NCBI RefSeq assembly: GCF_003121925.1
Contig: NZ_QEWR01000002.1
Location: 806,001 to 870,000, forward strand
DNA from: Ignatzschineria indica
GTDB taxonomy: Bacteria; Pseudomonadota; Gammaproteobacteria; Cardiobacteriales; Wohlfahrtiimonadaceae
DNA length: 64,000 nt
Direction of reading: 5' to 3'
Shown piece by piece: positions 16,675 to 25,035 of the stretch. Under the pieces are notes generated by a model. It made no database searches, had not been told where the DNA came from, and saw only the letters and a list, made by a program, of their open reading frames with translations. The stretch's first letter is position 1, and every line of letters starts with the position of its first letter. The translations under genes were made by a program, and so were the position numbers.

Positions 16675-17841
16675 TTACGCCTCTTTAAGGGCGTTTAAGG
16701 CTGCATCTAAAATAGGGATCGTTGCATTGATCTCCTTCTCTGTCACAATGAGCGCTGGGAAATAACGAACAACATTCCCCCCTGCGGAGACTAACAGCAA
16801 CTTGCGTGCTAAAGCCTCTTTAACTAGATCCCCCGCTTGTAGAGAATCATCAAGTTTAAATCCTAGAAGTAATCCTTTTCCACGAATCTCAACAATCTCT
16901 GGATGCTTCTTCTGTAATGCTTCTAAAGCACTATGAGCATATTCCCCCATCTTTTTTACATGAGAGAGCATCTCTTCAGAAGTGATCTCATCTAATACCG
17001 TTGCGGCAACACTACAGACAAAAGGATTACCACCATAAGTCGAACCATGATCGCCCGGTACGAGAATCTCATTTGCTATCCCCTTTGTAATACAAGCACC
17101 GATCGGCACACCACCACCTAATGCTTTTGCTAATGTCACAACATCTGCCTTTAAGGGGAGCTGATCAGAATAGAGAACTGTCCCGGTACGAGACATTCCA
17201 CATTGAATCTCATCGAAGATCACTAACGCTTGATGCTCCTCTGCTAAACGGGCAATCTCTGTAATAAAAGATTCCGTTGCCGAGGTTAATCCCCCTTCCC
17301 CTTGGATCGGCTCCAAAATAATGGCGCAGACATCACTATTAAAATGTGCTTTTAACATTTCAAGATCATTGAACTCAATCTCTACCGTATTGGGAATCAA
17401 AGGGCGATAATCTGCTTGATACTTCTCTTGCCCAGTTACGGCTAAAGTCCCTGTCGTACGCCCATGAAAGGAGTTCTTCATATAGAGAATCACATTTTTA
17501 GAAGGGGAGATCTGCTTACCATACTTCCGCGCAATTTTAAGCGCTAGCTCATTTGCTTCTGCACCACTATTGCAGAAGAAGACACGATCATAACCGGTTG
17601 CGGCAAGTAACTTTTCTGCCGCGCGATTTTGCGCCTCATTGTAGTAGAGGTTAGAGACATGAAGTAACGTCTCCGCCTGCTTTTGAATTGTTTCAACCAT
17701 TTTAGGGTGTGCATGACCTAATGCATTGACCGCAATACCGGAGACAAAATCGAGATATCGATCTCCCTTATCATCAATCAATGTTAACCCTTCACCCTTT
17801 ACAAAATTGACCGGAAACCGATTATATACATTGAGTAGCAT
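16675..17841 (-). CDS. argD: Acetylornithine aminotransferase
   Basis: ArgD (388 residues) is the PLP enzyme that converts N-acetylglutamate semialdehyde to N-acetylornithine, and in many bacteria also serves lysine synthesis as the succinyl-DAP aminotransferase. Class III aminotransferase signatures are plain: VSGIAVNALGHAHPKMVE, FCNSGAEANELALKIARKYG, SFHGRTTGTLAVTGQ, LEPIQGEGG, IFDEIQCGMSRTG and the PLP lysine in LAKALGGGVPIGA. It is the last gene of the argC-argJ-argB-argD group; spacing to argB is 195 bases, so it may have its own promoter. Confidence 0.95.
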   Translation of the reverse strand: MLLNVYNRFPVNFVKGEGLTLIDDKGDRYLDFVSGIAVNALGHAHPKMVETIQKQAETLLHVSNLYYNEAQNRAAEKLLAATGYDRVFFCNSGAEANELALKIARKYGKQISPSKNVILYMKNSFHGRTTGTLAVTGQEKYQADYRPLIPNTVEIEFNDLEMLKAHFNSDVCAIILEPIQGEGGLTSATESFITEIARLAEEHQALVIFDEIQCGMSRTGTVLYSDQLPLKADVVTLAKALGGGVPIGACITKGIANEILVPGDHGSTYGGNPFVCSVAATVLDEITSEEMLSHVKKMGEYAHSALEALQKKHPEIVEIRGKGLLLGFKLDDSLQAGDLVKEALARKLLLVSAGGNVVRYFPALIVTEKEINATIPILDAALNALKEA

Positions 17842-17950
17842 CTCTTATCCTTTTGGTTTTACGCTATTATATTTTACAGTTGATCGACCTCTCATCATCT
17901 CTTACTATCTCTCATAGATTGAGAGAGATCCTATCGACATATTCTATTAT

Positions 17951-18028
17951 TGCTATTATTGACTATTATTGACTATTATTGATTTTAAACTCTATTTATG
18001 ACTCTGCTTATGACTCGGCATATGACCT
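17951..18028. repeat. 10-bp and 12-bp tandem repeats between argD and argB
   Basis: GACTATTATT occurs twice in tandem (17961, 17971), flanked by TGCTATTATT and a partial copy. Directly after it come three units of about 12 bases around TATGACTC (17996-18028). Both are within the argB-argD gap. Confidence 0.75.
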
Positions 18029-18036
18029 AAGGAGCG

Positions 18037-18912
18037 TTAATCTTTATAGATCATCGTTCCGCATCCCTCTTCTGTGAAGAGTTCTAATAAGATTGAGTGA
18101 CGGATCTGCCCATTTAAGATAATGACATGATGAACACCGCGCTCAATCGCCTCAAGACAGGTATTGACCTTCGGAATCATCCCACCGCTGATAATCCCCT
18201 TATCAATATAAGATTTTGCCGTTGTAACCGACATATCGGCAATGAGAGAACTCTTATCTTCAAAGTCACGATAGACACCATTTACATCGGTTAAGAAGAT
18301 TAAGCGATACGCTTCGACAGCAGCGGCAACTTCTCCGGCAACATAATCGGCATTGATATTGAAGGTCTCGCCAGCAGGGCCAATCCCGATCGATGAGATC
18401 ACAGGAATATAATCTTGCTCTACTAAAATATCGATCAAGGCACGATCAACAGATTCGATCTCACCAACATAGCCAATATCGATTTTTTCACCCTCTTTCT
18501 CAATATATTTCTTACGTGCCGTTAACATCCCGCCATCTTTACCACTTAGGCCGACAGCTTTCGCCCCTAAACGATTGAGATCTGCCACGATACCCTTATT
18601 GATCTTCGCCGATAACACCATCTCCGCTATCTCAACCGTTTCAGCATCACTTACGCGATTGCCCTCTACAAATCGGCTCTCCTTGTTGACCCGTTTTAAC
18701 ATAGCATTAATCTCAGGGCCACCACCATGAATAATGATGGGACGTAATCCGACATACTTCATCAGAACGATATCCTTCATAAACTCATCGCGCACTTTTT
18801 CATCCACCATGGCGGCACCCCCATACTTGATCACTACCGTTTTATCCGCATATTTACGAATAAATGGTAATGCCTCCACCAATATATGGGCCTTATCGTG
18901 ATTGGTAATCAT
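18037..18912 (-). CDS. argB: Acetylglutamate kinase
   Basis: ArgB (291 residues) phosphorylates N-acetylglutamate, the second committed step to arginine. Visible family blocks are VIKYGGAAMVDEKVRDEFM, GLRPIIIHGGGPEINAML, GLSGKDGGMLTARK, NINADYVAGEVAAAVEAYRL, FLTDVNGVYRD and GGMIPKVNTCLEAI. Length fits the proteobacterial enzyme of about 295. An N-terminal helix precedes the core (ITNHDKAHILVEALPFIRKY), the type found in arginine-sensitive hexameric kinases, so feedback by arginine is plausible; this is inference. It lies between argJ and argD. Confidence 0.95.
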   Translation of the reverse strand: MITNHDKAHILVEALPFIRKYADKTVVIKYGGAAMVDEKVRDEFMKDIVLMKYVGLRPIIIHGGGPEINAMLKRVNKESRFVEGNRVSDAETVEIAEMVLSAKINKGIVADLNRLGAKAVGLSGKDGGMLTARKKYIEKEGEKIDIGYVGEIESVDRALIDILVEQDYIPVISSIGIGPAGETFNINADYVAGEVAAAVEAYRLIFLTDVNGVYRDFEDKSSLIADMSVTTAKSYIDKGIISGGMIPKVNTCLEAIERGVHHVIILNGQIRHSILLELFTEEGCGTMIYKD

Positions 18913-18989
18913 CCTCTATCCTTATTGCTTTCTTCTTATTCTCTTCTTGTTTTCTTTTTGCTTTCTTATGAGCCTAGGTCCTAATGACT

Positions 18990-19038
18990 ACGAGCATGTT
19001 TACAAATAAAAAAGTGATCAATCTATAAACAGGCTCGT
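18990..19038. repeat. Hairpin between argJ and argB
   Basis: ACGAGCATGTTTA (18990-19002) pairs with TAAACAGGCTCGT (19026-19038) with one mismatch around a 23-base loop. It has no T tail outside the stem on either strand, so an mRNA processing or stability element is as likely as a terminator. Confidence 0.6.
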
Positions 19039-19061
19039 GCTCCACTCATCCTACAACAGAG

Positions 19062-20282
19062 TTAGGTTCGGTAATCTGCATTAATCTTGATGTAATCGTA
19101 GGAGAGATCGCATCCCCAAGCAGTTGCCGTACTTCCCCCATTCATCAGGTCAATAAAGATGGTGATCGTCTCCTCTTTTAAGAGTGCATCAAGCTCAGCT
19201 TCATCAAATTTTGCGCCAAAGCCATCAGCGACAATCTGTACCGATTTGCCGGCAGCTTCCATAAAGATCTGAACTTTCGAGATATCATATTCTGCCGTAG
19301 CATTACCTACCGCACAGATAATTCTCCCCCAGTTACCATCTTCACCAAAGATCGCAGTCTTCACAAGGCTTGAGGTCACTACCGATTTGGCAACGCTCTG
19401 CGCATCTGCTAAAGAGCGAGCATGCTCAACACGAACTTCTAGAAGTTTAGTTGCACCTTCACCATCTCGAGCAATCTTCTTCGCTAATAACTGATTAACA
19501 GTATCTAATCCCCGCTTAAATTTGAGGTAGGCATCTCCGCTTGCCTCAATTTTAGTGTGATGAGCAAGCCCATTTGCAAAGATAAATGCAGAGTCATTGG
19601 TACTTGTATCACCATCCACCGAGACCATATTATAGGAGGTATTCACACTCGCAGAGAAAGCCTTTTGTAACATCTCTTTTGAGATATTAGCATCCGTTGT
19701 TAATACCGCAATCATCGTCGCCATATTGGGATGAATCATGCCCGAACCTTTCGCCATACCAGAGATAGTGACGATCTCACCTTCTAACTCAAAGTAGACT
19801 GCCACCTCTTTTGAGACAAGATCGGTGGTCATGATCGCTTCTGCAGCTTCATTCCCCCCTTCACGACTAAGTGCCTTAGGGACTTCTACTAATCCTTTAC
19901 GTATAATCTCCATCGGCAACTGTTGACCGATCACACCGGTAGAAGCTACAAAGATCGACTCAGTATCGACATCCATCTCTTTAGCGATTATTTCACACAT
20001 CTCCAATGCATTTGCCGCACCCTCTTCACCGGTACAGGCATTGGCATTCCCACTATTGATAATCAGACCGCGATGTGTCTCATTTGCTAAAAAGCCAGCA
20101 CAAAGATCGACCGGCGCTGCACGAAACTTATTTTGGGTCAATGTTGCGGCTGCAACTGCCGGTGTTTCACTCCAGATAAAAGCGAGATCTTTCTTCCCAC
20201 TCTCCTTAATTCCTGCCGTAATACCGGCGGCTTGAAATCCCGGGGTTGAGGTAATCGTCCCGTCTTTCAAAATTGTAATCAT
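19062..20282 (-). CDS. argJ: Bifunctional glutamate N-acetyltransferase / acetylornithine acetyltransferase
   Basis: ArgJ (406 residues) moves the acetyl group from N-acetylornithine back to glutamate, so the pathway is of the cyclic, acetyl-recycling type. The precursor cleaves itself before the threonine in KGSGMIHPNMATMIAVLTTD to give two subunits. Other family blocks are NSGNANACTGEEG, ASTGVIGQQLP, SVDGDTSTNDS and GEDGNWGRIICAVG. No argE or argA is seen in the window. It sits between argC and argB, with 394 bases to argC. Confidence 0.96.
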   Translation of the reverse strand: MITILKDGTITSTPGFQAAGITAGIKESGKKDLAFIWSETPAVAAATLTQNKFRAAPVDLCAGFLANETHRGLIINSGNANACTGEEGAANALEMCEIIAKEMDVDTESIFVASTGVIGQQLPMEIIRKGLVEVPKALSREGGNEAAEAIMTTDLVSKEVAVYFELEGEIVTISGMAKGSGMIHPNMATMIAVLTTDANISKEMLQKAFSASVNTSYNMVSVDGDTSTNDSAFIFANGLAHHTKIEASGDAYLKFKRGLDTVNQLLAKKIARDGEGATKLLEVRVEHARSLADAQSVAKSVVTSSLVKTAIFGEDGNWGRIICAVGNATAEYDISKVQIFMEAAGKSVQIVADGFGAKFDEAELDALLKEETITIFIDLMNGGSTATAWGCDLSYDYIKINADYRT

Positions 20283-20390
20283 GATTCTTCACTCCTAATA
20301 TTGAGAATCTTACTTCCCTAAAACTTCGACCCAATCTAAAACAAGGTCTAAAAGATAATTATTCAATCTATAAGCATCGAATGTTCGCTC

Positions 20391-20450
20391 AATATTTATT
20401 TAAATATTTGTTTAAACATTTGTTTGAATATTTGTTTAATATTTACTCAA
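20391..20450. repeat. 12-bp tandem repeat between argJ and argC
   Basis: Four in-phase 12-base units, AATATTTATTTA, AATATTTGTTTA, AACATTTGTTTG and AATATTTGTTTA (20391-20438), are followed by a weaker fifth. They lie in the 394-base AT-rich gap between argC and argJ, which holds no gene. Confidence 0.9.
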
Positions 20451-20676
20451 TAGTCATTCCATAAATATTAGAACTCTATTTTAAAACATTAAGTTACAAA
20501 CAGCTCAATAGATTAGATTGACCTGACTATCGATCTTAAGGTCGATATAAAATAGCAACAACTATAACAAATATCGTTTTAAATACAGTATTTTAAATAG
20601 AGTGTTTTAAATATAGCTTTAAATATTGAATGATGCTTTCACTGACTTCCACTGACTTTCACTCTCTAAAGTGGTA

Positions 20677-21723
20677 TTAAATATACATAGAGAGTATCTT
20701 TAACCCCTCATCTTCTGGGCGTTTAAACATAATATTCATACTCTGAACCGCCTGCCCTGCAGCGCCTTTGATAAGGTTATCAATGGCCGAGATCACAATC
20801 ACTTTTCGTCGCTTTTCATCGACTCGCAGAGCAATATCACAAAAGTTGGTGCCGCGTACATGGCTCAATTCAGGTAACCCTTTGCGCACACGGATAAAAG
20901 GTTCATCGCGATAGAACTCTTCATAGAGTTTGTAAGCATCCGCTTCGCTAAAGCTTTTATCATCAGCAAAATCGAGATAGATTGTTGAAAGAATCCCTCG
21001 ATTAAGGGGTAAAAGATGGGGAGTAAAGAGAACGGCAACGCCCTGAGGATCATCCTGCAACTTTGCTAACTCTTTCTCCATCTCTGGTGTATGGCGATGA
21101 TTAAGAAGCCCATAAGGCTTGAAGTTCTCATTCACTTCACAGAAGAGAGAGGTTGTTTTGGCATCTCTGCCGGCACCTGTTGTTCCTGTTTTAGAATCGA
21201 CAATAAGATCAGGTTTCACCCATTGATTGGCAATAAGAGGGGCAGCACCTAAAATCGCTGATGTTGGAAAGCATCCTGGAGAAGCGACAATCGGCGCATC
21301 AACAATTCTCTTTCGGTGTAACTCCGGCATTCCATAAACGGCAAGAGGGCTAATATCTGTCGCTTGATGCGTCACCTTATACCAAGACTCATACTGCTTG
21401 ATATCTTCAAAGCGGAAATCTGCACCTAGATCGATCACTTTGACGCCGGCGGCATAAGCCTCTTTTGTTAAGCCTTGCGATAAACCATGGGGTAATGCCA
21501 TAAAGAGAAGATCGATCTCATCAAGTCGCGCCATAAAATCATGATCTTTTAAGAGAATATGGCTTAAGCGACCCTCATAGTTGGGATAGACTTCAGCGAT
21601 ATTCATATCAGCGTAAGATTTTGAAGAGAGAAGCCTTATCTCAACCTCGGGATGCTGCTCTAATAACCACAATAGCTGCTGGCCGGCATAACCCGTCACC
21701 CCGATAATTCCAACCCTGATCAT
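20677..21723 (-). CDS. argC: N-acetyl-gamma-glutamyl-phosphate reductase
   Basis: ArgC (348 residues) reduces N-acetylglutamyl phosphate to the semialdehyde with NADPH. The Rossmann start IRVGIIGVTGYAGQQLLWLL, the catalytic cysteine in SPGCFPTSAILGAAPL, SKTGTTGAGR, YGLLNHRHTPEMEKEL and DNLIKGAAGQAVQSMNIM are clear. It is the long form (type 1, about 345). GGAGAGGAA precedes the ATG. It is the first gene of the arg group on this strand. I looked for ARG boxes upstream and saw only a partial half-site near 21784. Confidence 0.96.
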   Translation of the reverse strand: MIRVGIIGVTGYAGQQLLWLLEQHPEVEIRLLSSKSYADMNIAEVYPNYEGRLSHILLKDHDFMARLDEIDLLFMALPHGLSQGLTKEAYAAGVKVIDLGADFRFEDIKQYESWYKVTHQATDISPLAVYGMPELHRKRIVDAPIVASPGCFPTSAILGAAPLIANQWVKPDLIVDSKTGTTGAGRDAKTTSLFCEVNENFKPYGLLNHRHTPEMEKELAKLQDDPQGVAVLFTPHLLPLNRGILSTIYLDFADDKSFSEADAYKLYEEFYRDEPFIRVRKGLPELSHVRGTNFCDIALRVDEKRRKVIVISAIDNLIKGAAGQAVQSMNIMFKRPEDEGLKILSMYI

Positions 21724-22201
21724 TTCCTCTCCTAATTGATGTTGTCGATCCTTCGATCTGCTTTAACTTGATGCACATAACACTGAATGCATATAACTTA
21801 AGGCATATAACTTGATGCCTATAATTTATACGATGATAGCTCTATAATTATTTTCCATAGGTGCTCATTTTTCATAGCCCCTTTTTTATAGACCCTTTTT
21901 TATAGACCCTTTTCGTAGCGCCATTAGACAGCTTCGCTGAGCCTGAGCATTATTCTTCTTATCCTTCAATGTAGCAGGTGTTATTCTCTTTGAAAAGAGG
22001 TGATCTCTTTTAATTTTAGCCATCATCTCTTTTGACGATAACTTGATATAATCTCCCGAATGATGCGCCGCTTCATGGTAAAATCATCACCCACTATTGA
22101 TGACCATTATCGATCACCATAAAGCCTCGGTAATATTAGGCTATGGTAATCGTACTTGGTCAATGACCGATCAATTGCACAAAGGAATTAAAAGCAATCG
22201 T
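21724..22201. other. Divergent region between argC and waaC
   Basis: This 478-base gap holds three to four near-duplicates of about 14-16 bases around GCATATAACTT (21768-21826) and a duplicated CTTTTTTATAGACC-like unit (21886-21915). An extended -10 promoter for waaC is at 22044-22052. I see no gene. Confidence 0.6.
22044..22052 (+). promoter_or_regulatory. Extended -10 promoter of waaC
   Basis: TGATATAAT is a perfect extended -10 (TG-N-TATAAT). It needs no strong -35, and none is seen. A transcript would start near 22059, upstream of the chosen waaC start at 22202. Confidence 0.55.
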
Positions 22202-23203
22202 ATGAAGAAGCTACTCTTAGTGAAAACCTCCTCTATGGGAGATCTGATCCATACCTTCCCAGCATTAACTGATCTTTCAAGAGCGTGTCCCAATCAATAT
22301 GAGATCACCTGGGTTGTAGAAGAGTCCTTTGTCGATATCGCAAAGATGCATCCTATGACAAAAGAGGTGATTGTTTTTGGCAGTCGCCGTTGGAAGAAGC
22401 ATCCCTTAAGACGAGAAACATGGCAAGAGTTCACCACATTCAAAAGCGCTTTACGCCAATGTAAGTGGGATCTAATCGTCGATTGCCAAGGTCTGATTAA
22501 GAGCGCTATTATCACCAAAATCGCCGCTCAAAAAGGAAAGATCCCAACCTATAGCTACGCAAAAGAATCGATACGAGATCCTTTTGCTGCCCGTTTTTAT
22601 CAACATGGGATTAGAGTGGATAAAGGCTTAACAGCAATTGAACGGAATCGGCAACTCTTTGCCGGCATCTTCCATTACAAAATCGATACGCCGGTTGACT
22701 TCGGCATTCAACATTGGGAGACCCGATCTCCTTTAACACCTGACCGCCCTTTTGCCGCCCTCATTCATGGCACGAGTGCAGAAAATAAAGAGTGGCCCGA
22801 AGAGCGCTGGATCTCTATTGGGAATTGGCTCGATGAACAGGGGATCGCCTCTATTCTCTTTTGGGGAAATGAGCGTGAAAAAGCACGTGCAGAGCGACTG
22901 GCAGAGGAGATTCCTGGTGCAATATTAATGCCAAAAGTCTCTATTGCTGAGGCCGGATTGATTCTCTCACAGGCAACGCTCATTATCGCGGTAGATACCG
23001 GTTTTGCACATCTTGCCAATACACAAGATCGCCCACTAATTGGACTCTTTTTAGGAAGTGACGCTCACTATGCCGGCGTGATTCCCACCGCAAATAATCC
23101 CCATGCCATCAATTTAGGGGGAAAAGGGGAAAATCCAGAAGTATTAGAGGTAATCCGGGCGATTGAATCTTTCCAAATTTTGCCCGAATACCCGACAGAA
23201 TAG
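22202..23203 (+). CDS. waaC: Lipopolysaccharide heptosyltransferase I
   Basis: WaaC (333 residues from this start) adds the first heptose to Kdo in the LPS inner core on the cytoplasmic face of the inner membrane. LLVKTSSMGDLIHTFPALTD at the N-terminus is diagnostic of heptosyltransferase I; VDCQGLIKSA, HGTSAENKEWPEERWI and AVDTGFAHLANTQDRPLIGL are the family 9 donor-site blocks. The frame is open back to ATG 22097, but the conserved protein begins at 22202 and the extra 35 residues look random. AAAGGA is 15 bases upstream, somewhat far, so the start is not fully certain. Confidence 0.92.
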   Translation: MKKLLLVKTSSMGDLIHTFPALTDLSRACPNQYEITWVVEESFVDIAKMHPMTKEVIVFGSRRWKKHPLRRETWQEFTTFKSALRQCKWDLIVDCQGLIKSAIITKIAAQKGKIPTYSYAKESIRDPFAARFYQHGIRVDKGLTAIERNRQLFAGIFHYKIDTPVDFGIQHWETRSPLTPDRPFAALIHGTSAENKEWPEERWISIGNWLDEQGIASILFWGNEREKARAERLAEEIPGAILMPKVSIAEAGLILSQATLIIAVDTGFAHLANTQDRPLIGLFLGSDAHYAGVIPTANNPHAINLGGKGENPEVLEVIRAIESFQILPEYPTE

Positions 23204-23211
23204 CGATACGC

Positions 23212-23553
23212 TTAGATCAGCGAAAAGAGATAGATAAATCCATTGAGCGCCGCCACACCGACAATCACACTCAAAAAGACATTACGCCAGCGAGCATAAC
23301 TTGCCAATACCAGCAGGAGCGCTAATATTTTAGCGATAATTGCCGAGAGATCAGGTGCGAAAAAATCGATCTCCATACTATGGATAATTAAGACCGCCAT
23401 CACACTCAATGGAAGAGCGTAATTGAGATAACGCAATAGATGGGAATCGAGAATACGCTTAGGCACAAATGTTGGAAATGCACGTAAAATAAAGGTGATG
23501 ACCCCCATTGCAATAATCGCAATGATTAGCGCACTTATCGTCATATTTCCCAT
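23212..23553 (-). CDS. azlD: AzlD-type branched-chain amino acid exporter subunit
   Basis: This 113-residue protein with four hydrophobic segments matches AzlD, the small partner of AzlC in export of branched-chain amino acids and related compounds. It contains TFILRAFPTFVP and YLNYALPLSVMAVLIIHS. It starts directly after the azlC stop, so the two are translated together, and converges with waaC nine bases away. Confidence 0.88.
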   Translation of the reverse strand: MGNMTISALIIAIIAMGVITFILRAFPTFVPKRILDSHLLRYLNYALPLSVMAVLIIHSMEIDFFAPDLSAIIAKILALLLVLASYARWRNVFLSVIVGVAALNGFIYLFSLI

Positions 23554-24255
23554 TTAGATACTCTCCCTTTTTGATTGAAGTGCTGCGCGTAGAAGAATGA
23601 AGAGAACCGCAAAGAGTAGTGTTAAGATTAAGACATATTTAGGAGCAATCAATAGCATCAATAGATAGAGTCCTACCGCAATCAATGAAGGCCACCAAAT
23701 CCGCTTACTTCGCATCTGTTCGAACCATAAAATAACAAAGAGTGCCGGCAATGCAAACTCTAGGTTAGGAATCAATTGCGCAAGCTCTTCTCCGGCAATG
23801 ATCCCTACAATTGTAGCCAATACCCAGTAACCATGGACTAAAAGAGAGATTTTTGGAAAGAGCCCTCGTTGCTCCTCTTTTGTGAGACTCGTCATCACCG
23901 AAAAACACTCATCTGTTAAACAGAAGAGACAGTATGCACGTTTTAGAGGATTTTTAGGGAGAATATCCACTAAGGGAAGTGCATAGAAAACATGGCGTAA
24001 ATTGATGACTAAGGTATTAACGCTAATATTGAGTAATCCCGCGCCGGTAGAGATTAAGGGAATTGCCGCATATTGTGCAGCTCCAGAGAAGACCACAATA
24101 GAGATCAAGATCGACATCCACCAAGGAATGCCGGCAACACTCGCTAAAACACCAAATGCCATCCCTGCCGGCGCATATCCCATCGCAACAGGTGAGGTCA
24201 CCTTTAATGCTCGCTTCCAGCTAAAAGCTTGCGAGTCTCGCTCTTCAACCACCAA
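23554..24255 (-). CDS. azlC: AzlC-type branched-chain amino acid exporter subunit
   Basis: The 233-residue inner-membrane protein is the larger AzlC subunit, with VAMGYAPAGMAFGVLASVAG near residues 22-41, VVFSGAAQYAAIPLI, INLRHVFYALPL and CLFCLTDECFSVM. Six or more membrane helices are visible. Substrates in characterised pairs include isoleucine, valine and azaleucine; which apply here is unknown. It lies 77 bases from lipB and forms a two-gene unit with azlD. Confidence 0.9.
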   Translation of the reverse strand: MVVEERDSQAFSWKRALKVTSPVAMGYAPAGMAFGVLASVAGIPWWMSILISIVVFSGAAQYAAIPLISTGAGLLNISVNTLVINLRHVFYALPLVDILPKNPLKRAYCLFCLTDECFSVMTSLTKEEQRGLFPKISLLVHGYWVLATIVGIIAGEELAQLIPNLEFALPALFVILWFEQMRSKRIWWPSLIAVGLYLLMLLIAPKYVLILTLLFAVLFILLRAALQSKRESI

Positions 24256-24287
24256 TTTTTAAACTCCTTCCTTATCCTAAAAAATAG

Positions 24288-24340
24288 CTATAGAGATCAT
24301 GAAACTCATAGAGATCATGAAGATCATGAAGCTCATAGAG
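24288..24340. repeat. Short tandem repeat before azlC
   Basis: CATAGAGATCATGAA-type units are repeated with variation (ATAGAGATCATGAAACTC, ATAGAGATCATGAAGATCATGAAGCTC, ATAGAG), reaching the end of lipB. Its last bases overlap the lipB stop region. Confidence 0.7.
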
Positions 24341-25001
24341 AGGGATCACTTCCCTCTTTTATAAGTAATCCTCTATCAGTGATACTCTGTTGCAACTGTA
24401 ACGGATCGAGATAGTACTCTAGATGACCTACCAGATGCTCGGTGACTTCTGACAACGAAATTGTAGGAATAAAATCGATCATCTGAATCACCTCAAGCCC
24501 CTGATATCCACACGGATTGATCCCGGAAAATGGTGTCAAATCCATCGCGACATTAAGACTCAATCCATGATAGACCGAGCCCTTTCGAATACGTAATCCT
24601 AATGCGGCAATCTTTTTTCCATCCACATAGACACCTGGCGCTGAGACATCTCCGCTTCCTTCGATCCCATAATCGGCTAAAGTTGCGATCACAGCATTCT
24701 CTAGAGCACGAATCAATGAGCGAACACCGCAACCTCTCTTTTTAAAATCGATCAAAGTATAGACTACAAGCTGCCCGGGACCATGATAGGTGACCTGCCC
24801 ACCACGATCGACCTGAACAATAGGAATCATCGCCGGATTTAAAATATGTTCCGGCTTCCCGTTTTGCCCTTGCGTATAGACAGGAGGATGCTCCACAACC
24901 CATAATTCATCGGGGGTCTCTTCAGTTCGACTCTCTGTAAAATGCTTCATCTCCTCATAAACCTCTTGATAAGGAGCGAGCCCTAAATAGCGCACAATCA
25001 T
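24333..25001 (-). CDS. lipB: Octanoyltransferase LipB
   Basis: LipB (222 residues) moves octanoyl from acyl carrier protein to lipoyl domains, the first step of lipoate synthesis. The conserved [16 protein letters not shown], the lysine in [14 protein letters not shown], and the catalytic cysteine in [13 protein letters not shown] are all present. The frame is open to 25088, but ATG 25001 begins right before the conserved [14 protein letters not shown], and the longer start would overlap the RND permease gene. lipA is not in the window. Confidence 0.94.
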   Translation of the reverse strand: MIVRYLGLAPYQEVYEEMKHFTESRTEETPDELWVVEHPPVYTQGQNGKPEHILNPAMIPIVQVDRGGQVTYHGPGQLVVYTLIDFKKRGCGVRSLIRALENAVIATLADYGIEGSGDVSAPGVYVDGKKIAALGLRIRKGSVYHGLSLNVAMDLTPFSGINPCGYQGLEVIQMIDFIPTISLSEVTEHLVGHLEYYLDPLQLQQSITDRGLLIKEGSDPSL

Positions 25002-25035
25002 TGGACAACCTATCTTCTCATTGATGACAAAGAAT

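Noticed and set aside
21768-21826. Possible ARG box upstream of argC.
   Set aside because: Only a half-site (CTGAATGCAT) resembles the consensus, within a set of short near-repeats that explain the pattern.
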